From assembly GCA_013398175.1 (NCBI GenBank), contig VZRZ01007358.1, forward strand, positions 62,001 to 126,000: a stretch of 64,000 bases of DNA. The letters are read 5' to 3'. The notes below the pieces were generated by a model, which did no database searches, was not told the origin of the DNA, and worked only from the letters and a program-made list of their open reading frames with translations. The stretch's first letter is position 1. The number at the start of each line of letters is the position of its first letter. A program made the position numbers and the translations under genes. This DNA comes from Climacteris rufus (lineage: Eukaryota > Chordata > Aves > Passeriformes > Climacteridae). Of this stretch, positions 40,975 through 50,591 are shown one piece after another.

Positions 40975-41059
40975 CGGGCGTGCAGCAGAGCGTGCGGGGA
41001 GGCCCTGGGATGGCTGCACACTCAGCGTGCTCGGCCGGGAGCTCCGAGCGGATGGCGAG
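40975..41059. promoter_or_regulatory. Small CpG-rich patch in an intron
   Basis: About ten CpG dinucleotides occur in 85 bp (for example ggcgggcg, cgtgcgggg, tcggccggg, ccgagcgg), in a surrounding intron that is AT-rich and almost free of CpG. Together with the G-rich run just before it, this could be a regulatory element or a short unmethylated patch. No ATG-led exon with a fitting donor was found here. Confidence 0.3.
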
Positions 41060-42399
41060 TTAGCATTCCATCTGTCACTTCATTTTAGCATTTGCAGCAG
41101 AAGTAGGAGATGAAGAAATAGTTTAAAGGAGTTTGTAACATCACAGCTGTCAATCTCCAGTGTTCCAAAGGGAGGAATGACAGATATATAAGCCCATTCA
41201 TATAAAAGTAAGGTTTGCAGTCTTTTTTCCTGACCCAGATTTGCTACAGAGGCAACTTAATGCAAATACATATCAAACGGCAATTCACATTTACTCTAAA
41301 ATCACTTAACAGGAGCTGAAAACATTAACCCCCAGCAACAGAACCAGTTCCAAGAGTCAGATTATTAACTTCCAGCAGCGATTCAGGGAAAAGAGGAAGG
41401 AAAAGGGAGAAGGGGGAAAACTGAACAAACGAGGTTGTGTTGATTTATAGGTAGTAGTCATTCTGTCAAGAAATCCAGAGGTCAATCAAGAGGGGTAACC
41501 AAAATCACAAGAGAATTCGGAAGGGCCTTAGCACATAACACCGATTAACATGCTAAAGTTAATCTAAAGAGACAGCTTTGAGTGCTTAGGCTAGAAAAAA
41601 CAACACTCCAATTGGAAAGTCATTACTGGTGTATACAGGCTGTGAAAACTAGCTAGGGACTGTGCACCAGACTGGGCTGGGCTGTCAAACCAAAGGTGGG
41701 TTTAATTAATGAAGGCTTAAACAGCCAGATGTGCTTCTGATTCATCTATTTAAAACAAATCTTAGTGCTGCAAAGCAACATCGGCATGTCCAGTTCAGAA
41801 AGGGGGAGTCTGGGGCAGTGGTTCTCCACTCTGCCCTCACACTACAGGGCTAGTATGCTTGAAAGAGAAACACGAGGAACACGTTCCTTATCCCACAGAC
41901 ACATTTGCTCAACCTTTCAAGAATTTTTCTCCTTCCAATTAGAGTTTCATGACCATCAGCAGCAGCAGAGAAGAATCTGACTGTTCTCTTGTGAAAATGT
42001 TACCTCCATACACTTACACCAAAGCAATCCATCTAAAACCCCCGAGACACAAGACCTCAGAGGTCACAACTGTGTACGAAGTTCAAAGATTTTCAGGAGC
42101 TGCAAGAGACAACACCTCTCCTGTGGTGGAGGCCTGTGACCATTTTCCAAACTTTTGCAAACTTTCCGTTGAATAACCCCCTTTCAACAGTGCAAAATTG
42201 CAATGGATGAGACTACAAGAAATCACGCTGAAACCCAACCGAAATAAACACACCAGTGGGAGAGTGCAGATGAGCGAGAGCACTGGCAGAGTTAGGGCTG
42301 AGAGTAAAAGCTGGAGATGAGAAACACCAGAGGAGAAGGGACAAGGCAGACAGGAGATGGAGTGACGTGACAACTGGAGGCACATTTCAGCATTCTTAC

Positions 42400-42417
42400 C
42401 TCTGATCGGTGTACCAC
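42400..42417 (-). CDS. PTPRF: PTPRF 18-nt microexon, meA insert 'GGTPIR' in Ig2
   Basis: The minus strand reads ...attacctcaccag|GTGGTACACCGATCAGAG|gtaagaatg. With the single G carried over from the Ig2 exon, the 18 bases give GGT GGT ACA CCG ATC AGA plus a leftover G: the peptide GGTPIR. The exon enters and leaves in phase 1, so inclusion adds exactly six residues between KQLRS and GALQIEN without changing frame. This is the known second half of the meA insert (ESIGGTPIR) of LAR-family Ig2. A good branch-point string TACTAAT lies at 42465-42459, pyrimidine-rich sequence follows it, and a UGC lies about 20 nt before the exon, as is typical of microexons controlled by SRRM4 in neurons. The donor is strong. 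It is far too short to appear in any ORF listing. Confidence 0.93.
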
Positions 42418-45400
42418 CTGGTGAGGTAATTTGAATGCAAATAAGATTAGAGAGAAGCATTAGTACAAAGAGGAAAGGAAGAAAATTATAACTAAAAAGC
42501 AGAAAGTTTTTTTTAAAGCTAGAATTTGTATTAGCGCGACAGGAATAAACAAAAAGAAACTGATGTGCGATAAAAGTCAGAGTGACACTCTCAGGAGGTT
42601 AGTAAAGCTCATGGCTTTCAGGAGTGCAGCATCCAGCCTTGCATCTTGCCATTAAAGCCCCCACCCTCATGAACAGGGGCTGAACTAAGCTACCAAGGTG
42701 GCACTGCTGGCTGGCCTCACCACTTGCATTCACCCACACCACTGTTCAAGCAGTTGAGATGGAGGACACTTCGGGGAAATGGTGCAGTGCCCCTTCATTC
42801 CTCGTACAGAACAAGGAGGGTGCGTCCTGGGGCTTTGTGACTGTGAGTGTGCTGGGCAGGAGGGGTGGAAAGCGCATGGTTGCGGGCACTCGGTGCAATT
42901 TTGCTTTGAGGTTAGAATGACCAGTGGGACAAAATCTGCTTGCTTAAAGACATTAAACTAAGGGGAAAGTGTAATAAATCAGTTTTGAGTCATTCTCCAC
43001 ATTCGCATAACCCTTGCATCAGGTTCCCTCTGGCAAAGAAAATGGTGTCATGCAGAATTAACTTCACATACAGAAATATTTCGAAATGAAGTGGGTTCTG
43101 GTAATGTAACAATGGCACGCTAGCCAGACCTCTGTTGTTCCTGCCTCATTTGGATGTTAGCTGAAGAAAGGACTCCCTACCCTCTTTATAAGGCACTGGA
43201 GATAATTTTACATGCTGTAATGAAGAGTATCTTATAAGGAGGGCTTCTCTGGGAGTGAGGTTAAATTAATCCTGTTGCAATAATCTATAAAGGTTCGTTT
43301 TATGAGGTCACAGTATTTAGCAAGTGGAGGATCCACTGGTCAGTGTCTTGAGTACAATCAATACTGAAGCATGATTGAGAAGCTCCAGCTGGGCAAATTG
43401 GCAGGGAACCCTTCTAATCCCCACTTTTGTCCCCTTGGTCTTAATTTGCACATATGAAGGCTGTTAGTATAAGGGAGAGATTCATGCAAATTGAATCTGT
43501 AGGCAGTTCATGGTATGTGTTGGTTTTATGCAGATTTGTAGGATCTGAATACCAAGCACTTACCAAAGAAAACTGAGGAGTTTAAACAGACAGAAAAATA
43601 GGGTTAAACAGGACACAGTGTGTCAAATCATGTTCAGTGTATTGATTAATAAATACCAGTATGCATACAAGAGTGTCGTGTATCTCAGATTTACAGCTCA
43701 TTCCATTATCCACAATAATGATCACCCAATGCGAAAGAAAGACAGAAAAGAATTTCTGTAAATACAAAGAAGGCATATTTTAAGCACATTTAACTTGCCT
43801 CTTAAAAAGTAATTACTATATTTATACTTCTTTTTCTTTTCTAACTACCCTTCCTTTAGGCAGAGTCCCTTCTTCAAAGCAGGAGCAGCAATTCAAACTA
43901 CTCATTTTAGCATTTTCCTCTGCCAAGATGACATTACCCCATTTTAACTTTATGTCTTGTTATATTTTCTGACGTTTTCTATCCAGAGATGACTGAAGCA
44001 TCAGGAAAAATCTTGCAGTGACTGAAGTTGTGGGTAATCTCCCTCTTGCAATAATAAATCTGCTGCTTACTTATCTATCTTAGTAACTACTGCTACACTT
44101 AACAGAACAATTATCCCCAGAGATACCTGCATGGAATAGCACAGCCATGGAAAACAGGGTTATTTCTATTTGCCTGTTTGGAAAGTTTGCCAAGTGATAT
44201 TTTTGCTGTTTGGTGTAGGGCCTTTCCCCTCTGGTGTATCATGTGTCCCCTGCCCCATCCCTTCCACATATTTCAGAGTTAAGAAAAGCATCACCACAAT
44301 GTGTCACTTCCCATGGGAATGGTGCAATGACTTTGAACACAAGCCCAAAGGGCCGAGAACACAACTTCCTTTTCTCTCATCTTGCTGAAATAGGGTTTGT
44401 TGCCCTGTCCTAGAACTGAAAAGATTTGCAGCAAATCTTTAAATCTACTCCCTGTAGAGGCTCAACCCTTTCTCTAATAGGTAATTGTGTATACACAGCT
44501 CTAGAAGTAACTGCATACTTGAAGCAGATTCCCTAAAATGTTAAGTGTGGCCAGCTTACTATTTCGTGAGTTGAATCCCAATCCTCCTGGCTTTCACACA
44601 CAATCCAACCCTTGTGGAAGCAACACAGAGGCTTGCTGTATTTACTGCAGTGTTTTTTCCATGGCTCTCACCTTTGTAAAATTAAGACATTCACTTTTCA
44701 CTGAGAGGACACCATTACAGAGAGTGCACAAGGCTTTTCTGTTGGACCCCAAATTTCCTCATCCAGAAGGAAAAGAAGTTTCCCTTTGTCCTTCACGTCA
44801 TATGATGATTCATCTCTGGCTGTTGTCCTTTTAGGGTGTCCCTCACAGGGACCAAATCACAGCACACAGGCCACATAAGACAGTCCATCAGGTGATGGAG
44901 TTGTTATCACTCACATGGTTACTGAGGCCAACTTGCGCCCTGTGATCACCTTTGCTTTATGCAAAGGGCATCCCAGGATCAAACTTCAAACCCAACACCT
45001 CGTGTTTGTAAGGTTTGAAACACATATAAGGAAGGAGTTTCTTTCCCATTCCTGATTACAGACACTGAGTAACACCCCATACATTCAACTCAGTCAGGAG
45101 TGAGTGCTGACTCTGACATTCTTTGTGTACTGGAAGCACCCAGTCAGACACCCAAAGCAAGGCAAAACATAGGATGATTTACTGGAAAACCCCCTGGGGT
45201 TATTTGTGTCAGTATTGCCCAGTGTGGAGAAGTTCTGTTGGAGAAGGGACTTCACTCTGCTGACAAACTCACCACAGACTTACCAACATACCGCTTCCTT
45301 GTAGGAACCTGAGCCACCAAAGAATCACTCCAAAGCAATATCAGCAGAGAAACCAAGGCTCGTGCTGGCTGCCACTGAGCATTAGGGCAGTGCAACACTG

Positions 45401-48400
45401 AATCCCTGAGAAGTCTGACAGTGTTTCTGGCTACTTCCTAGCATAGTTTTAGGGGAAACTCTTTTCAAAAGTGGAAATACTACAGAAAAGAGTATTTGCC
45501 ACCAGAAGCTACAAGAGTCTGAATGGATCCTACAACTGCTGTGTGCACCTCACACAGCAAGACCCAGGTGTGCAGTACAGGTTCTTCTAGGACACAAAAC
45601 TTCAGCTGTTAACTGGTTATTGACCACTATATTGCTTAAACCTTTTTCCAGTCAGTCCTTTCTGAGGACATCCTTGTGTGAGTCCCTTGGTCCTTTTGGA
45701 TAATACTACCCAATCCCCATTCTTTTGGGCTGTCCTTGTACCGTATCCCAAGTCGATGCCCATTTGATGTCTGGACTCAAAGCTGTTCCTTGCCAGGAGC
45801 TGAACATCTCCTGCTGGATACTGACTGCTGGCTATTGCCAGTGAAGCAGGATATGGACGTCATGGCCACTACACTGGGACAGGCACCACCTCTTTTTACA
45901 CATTTGCTCTGTGGATGTTGGGTATTCCTTTTGTTTCCAATAAGTAGTGCTTCTACTGATGGGATCAAGCCTAAGTGAAAACACTTGCTGCAAACTCTGA
46001 GAGCAGAAATGCAGCAAGCTGATAAGGTGAGCCGGCCCCCAACGGCTTCTTTGTTAGAAGCACCTTCACTTTTCCGGAGAGTGACTGAAGTCACCTGCAG
46101 CATCCTCGCTAATACTTTACTTGCAGTTAATTGCCTGAAAGCCACACTAGTATCTAGGGCATGGTTCTGTAACTCAGTTAATTGATGGTGATTAAAAGAG
46201 AATGATCCTTTTTCTAACATTAAGTTCTTTATTAGATGAAAGATAATGCTTTCTGAATTTCTGGAGTTTCCTTACATAGCAAAGATATCTGTGTGTTAAC
46301 AGTCAGAATAGTTATTTATTCTAATTTGTCATTTTGTTCGTAAGTTTTCTGAAAAGCAAGGTGGGATAGCAAATCTTCAGCTATGAAACTCACTGGAAAC
46401 ATTCAAGAGCTTTGAGAATACCAATTCCAACTGAGTTGCTTTTAAGTTCTCAGGAGTTTGTGATCCAAGAGTCTGTCCAGAAGAACTGTGAAGCATCAGC
46501 ACAATCTGATCTATACTGAGAGTTTCCACCACACCATTAACTGATTTTAAAACATGGTTAGAGGTGCAGCACTGACTCTTACTGCCAGAACTTGTATGCA
46601 TGTCACTGGACAGTTTTAAAATCAGTTCAGCCAAACAAGTTTTAAATGTGTTAGCATGCTGGGGAGATTTCCCAGCCCAGAGCTGGCCTTGGATCACGTG
46701 TCAATGACTTCAAGGCAATGAGGGAAGTTACACATCCTGGGGGAGAACAGGGAGTTGTCCTGAGTCACTGCATTTGCAGAGAAGCAGCTTCTCCACAAGA
46801 GGTGGAAAGTATTAGCAAGATGAACAAGGGAGAATTTTGCTACAACCAGCATGAGTCAGAGACCTTGCTTTTGCCTTGATCTGTGATAATAGAGATGAAA
46901 CCCTGTATTTATTTGTGTTGTCATCTCTACAGCTAGCCTAGCATTTTACTAGCAAAACTACCCAAGAACGGGACTTAAAATAGAATTAAGCTTTACTTGG
47001 GAAGCAAAATCTAAGTACTGGTGAGAAAGTTAAAAAAAACCCCCTCTAAATATAAAGAGTTATGCTGTCAGAAGGTGTAATAAGAAAAATGCATATACAC
47101 ATATATAGATGTAATTAGTAAATGAGGGAGAGTAGGATACAAGGCAGATTTATAAACTGTGCATTCGCTCCTGACAAAGACATCAATTCTCTGGGGTTAA
47201 AAGAGCCTGAGTTGATGGCTTGGATGTCTTAAACCACAACTCTAGCACTGTGACAGAAGATGAACAGAACTCTAGAAACTGATGCTCAGAGCTCCCCTGG
47301 GCACATGATCTGACTGCATGCAAGTTCAAAGATCTGTCTGAAGCCCCCAGAGCACTGCCAGCCCATGTAACTGTGAGTGTCAGAAGAGAGCACCTTTCCC
47401 AAACATGCTGCTTCTTTACCTCTAACTATTTATTCCACACTAGGAGCTTGAAGAAACAAAATTATCCCTCAACCCCCTCTCTAAGTCAGACTCCAAAGCT
47501 GCTTTGACCTTCATGACCTATATTTCCTACATCTGAATACTAATATATTATGTTCTCATTGAAGGTCGGACACTGTATACACAATATTGGGCTCACAATG
47601 TGCTGTAGCTATTTTAACTATATTACATCTGTCTAGCTTTTATTGGGTTTTAATTAAATGAAATTAAATGAGCGTACATTTAGATTGAGATAGTATAAAC
47701 TGACATTCATGAAGATATGCCAGGCTGACTATAAGATACGATCTTAATGGAGCAGAGACTTTGCAAACTATTAAACTCTCCCATATAATGAGGTATCTAT
47801 TTAAATACTCTTTCCTTTGAAAAACATCTCTGCCCAACTATGGTGTAGTGCTGGAGAGCTCAATTAGCACCTTGCAGAATGAATGGAAAACTGTCCAAGT
47901 CATCACATTGCTCACACAGGGTGATCCAGTCATCTAAGTGGGATTCAGGCATTTCAAAGCACAGGCCCTACTCTATGTCCCCTACAAATACAGGAAAAAG
48001 CCACATATGCAAGCAGGGGTTGAATCTCTGGCCCATGAGAAGCTGTAAACTTTGTGCTCCCCACTCATGACAGGGCGGAGGCAGAGCCTTGGTGAATCTT
48101 GGCATTGCATCACCAGATCCCTGGAAACAAAACTTCAAATTTGTATTTGGAAGTCTCTTGCACTGAACTGTAGAAACCTCCCTTACTACATTAGAGAGCT
48201 AATCAATTTCTTTTGTGAATCTGAGGATGTGTGCTGCTCATTGATTTCTAAAAGGTTCCCTTGACACCTCCCTTGGTAATTACAGTGTCTTCAGCAAGCA
48301 GCCAGCTCTAGAGTTTGAATCCCAGGTGAAATATTCAATTGAGATGTTGCTCAAGAACAGCAAATAGGAATCAAAACCTGGACACTGTGACAGGGTTTAC

Positions 48401-49929
48401 TAGTTTGTTTTTAAAATTTCTATCTCACCAAACTTGTGAAGCAGCTGGTAGAGAGGCAGCCAAATGACTGTGAAAAGGAGGCTGGAGAATCTACAGCAAG
48501 TGCATCAGAGGCTGCCTTGCTGCTCATTTATGGTAATTTCTGACGTGATTTAGTCAGCTACAAAATGAAACACATCTATGTGCACTTTCCTATTGCTGCT
48601 TCCTAAAGCTTCTCAGAATAATTAACAAGTGTGATATTTTCTTCCAGCACAAACAGATCAAGATTAAACCATGTTGTGGGGGAGATAAGCTAAAGGTCAC
48701 TGGGAAATTTCATAAGCTATAAATGCATTAGTATAATTAGCATTCACTGCTACATCAAGGTGGGATCAGGAGTGTCAGGCTGGGTTCTATTTTTGATGAG
48801 TGATGTCTCACTTACCCACTCCTTCAAGTACAAACCTACTTCTTATCATCCAAGCATCATCACATGTATGCAGAGGACTTCTGCTACAGGGAAATGTATC
48901 AAGACGTTCACCTTGGTAAGAAGAAGATGGTGATGCCCTGGCAGCAGCACTCATAACAAATGGCTTTTGAGAGCCCAGAGATACATCGTGGCCAGGCAAG
49001 GCAGTCTGCCTTTTATTTAATTCTCAGAGCTCTCTAGACCAAAGCTGTTCCAGCTCTGTTCTCTTCTGTACTTTGTGTAGGGTACCAGGGGCTTTCTTCC
49101 CCTAGACTAAAAGCACTATGTAGTGATGCTGTGCATTGTTAAATAGCCACTCTAAATCACACTGGGGAGCTCCACTTCATCAGTGAATAAAGCAATGTTT
49201 TATTTTCTTTAATTCTCTAATGGGCCTTACAGTCCTGGGAGACTAAACAGTGCAGCAGAAAAACAAGAATCCTTGCTAAAATGAGTGCATTCTTAGCCAC
49301 CCCCAAGAACTAAGCATCATATTTCAAAAGCTAGTATTTGGCTTGTCAAACAAAAGAATAAAAAAGAAATGGTGTATTTCAAAACTGTGTCCACCTTCCT
49401 TTGAAATCCACAGAATTGCAACTTTTTGAATTTTTCTTTATTCTTGTGGTGTCACGTAATAATGATGGTAATGAGCCCAAGAGAAAGCAGAATGTTGTCT
49501 TGCAGAGTCTATGTAGGGAGTAAAGTTGCATATGACCACTGACTGTAAAATGTCAACCAGTATCTCATTATTCTGATTTGCACTGTGCTCCTATTAGAAA
49601 ATACCTGAGAGCCACTGAGTTGGTAGTGAAATGTCTGAGCCTACCAAGGATTTGGGGCAATGTCAAGACGGTCTAGCAGAGAAGATATCCAGGTGATGTT
49701 CCAAAAGGCATGTCCACTCTAAAGTCTCCTTTTAACAAGCCACGATATCCTGCCAGAGAGGATCAGCTCCAAAAACTGTGTTTTACATTGTAAAAGAAAC
49801 AAGCTCAGAGCAAACTGACATTTGGGTTTAGAATTACATTTCAGCATTTCAGGGAAAAAAACAACAGCAGCATGTACAGAGAAAAGGGAATGAGGAGGCT
49901 GGGAAAGCTTACTTGCTTTGCTACCTTAC
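42418..49929 (-). other. PTPRF: PTPRF intron between Ig2 part 1 and the meA microexon
   Basis: This is 7.5 kb with no recognisable gene. In PTPRD and PTPRS the meA insert comes from two mini-exons, ESI (9 nt) and GGTPIR (18 nt); the ESI exon would be expected here. I searched the minus strand by eye for ag + a 9-nt ESI coding string + gt in the right phase and did not find it. AT-rich sequence around 47.56-47.72 kb looks like a possible conserved noncoding element but nothing proves that. Confidence 0.7.
42459..42465 (-). promoter_or_regulatory. Candidate branch point of the microexon (TACTAAT)
   Basis: TACTAAT on the minus strand is a near-perfect branch-point match (consensus family TACTAAC). 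The presumed branch A at 42460 lies about 42 nt before the exon. The sequence between is cttctctct-like and then TTTGCATTCAAATTACCTCACCAG, a weak pyrimidine tract with a UGC, which suits regulated inclusion. Confidence 0.5.
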
Positions 49930-50118
49930 CCGAGCGGAGTTGCTTGATTCGCCCGTTGCTGGTTGCGGTGTCGACAGGAAGGAAGTCCTTGAACCAGGAG
50001 ATTTCGGGATCAGGGTTACCACTGGCAGCACAGAGCATTGTGGCTGTGCGGGCCTTTTCCACCACCTTCAGCTGCGGGCCCATGTCAATGGTCGGGAAGC
50101 CAGCTGGGAGGTGGTCTT
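49930..50118 (-). CDS. PTPRF: PTPRF exon: linker and first part of Ig2
   Basis: A 189-nt exon bounded by acceptor ctcttgcag and donor TCGG|gtaagg, entering and leaving in phase 1. It codes the Ig1-Ig2 linker (HLPAGFPTIDMGPQLKVVE) and the N-terminal strands of Ig2. The first disulfide cysteine is in TMLCAASGN and the core tryptophan in EISWFKDFLPVD; the exon ends in GRIKQLRS plus one base of the next codon. Its partner cysteine is in the exon at 33601, so Ig2 is interrupted by the mini-exon site called meA in this family. In LAR-type receptors Ig1-Ig3 carry the contacts to postsynaptic organisers, and the meA loop in Ig2 tunes that choice. The split position, right after the RS of KQLRS, is exactly where the family places meA. 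Confidence 0.97.
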
Positions 50119-50565
50119 CTGCAAGAGAAAAAACACACAAGGTTAAAGAGAAACACTCCAGCGTAGCAATGGGATACAGTTGCAGTGACAGCAGTGCCTC
50201 CGTACAGCATCTGTGCCTCTGCTGGAAAACAGCAGCCTGACTTCCCTACTGAGAAGGTTATCAAGCCCTTAAAGCACATTAGGCTCTATAATGAGCATTC
50301 ATTACATCAATAGAAGCTTCCACTAAATTTAACTCCATTTAAATCAATTGCCTTGGGAAACGTCCATAATTTTCAGTGATACATAAGCTCCATCCATTGT
50401 TGTTAATAATTCAGTAAAAGCAGGTATTTGACTTTTTGTGGGAGGACTAAGTCGAAGATAACAGACAAACACAAAGCCAAATAGTTTGAGGCATCTCGAA
50501 AAACAACAACTAAACAATAAAACCCCCTAGAAAGGTCCAGAGAGGCCCATTTTATCTTTTTTTTT

Positions 50566-50591
50566 NNNNNNNNNNNNNNNNNNNNNNNNNN
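50566..50591. other. Assembly gap (26 N) inside a poly-T run
   Basis: Nine T precede and seven T follow a run of 26 N. The gap length may not be real; a homopolymer that failed to sequence is the simplest reading. It lies about 450 bp upstream of the Ig2 acceptor and does not affect coding sequence. Confidence 0.98.

Larger units (their letters stand above)
33712..42399 (-). other. PTPRF: PTPRF intron between the meA microexon and Ig2 part 2
   Basis: This is 8.7 kb without a recognisable gene. It contains an old CR1 remnant at about 35.6-36.1 kb, a G-rich run at 40829-40857, and a CpG-rich patch at 40975-41059. The remainder shows scattered open frames with no family resemblance. Confidence 0.75.

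Noticed and set aside
46245..46254. aatgctttct on the plus strand, minus strand ag|AAAGCATTA, a near match to the ESI mini-exon
   Set aside because: The last base is wrong and no gt donor follows; it reads AAAGCATTATC.
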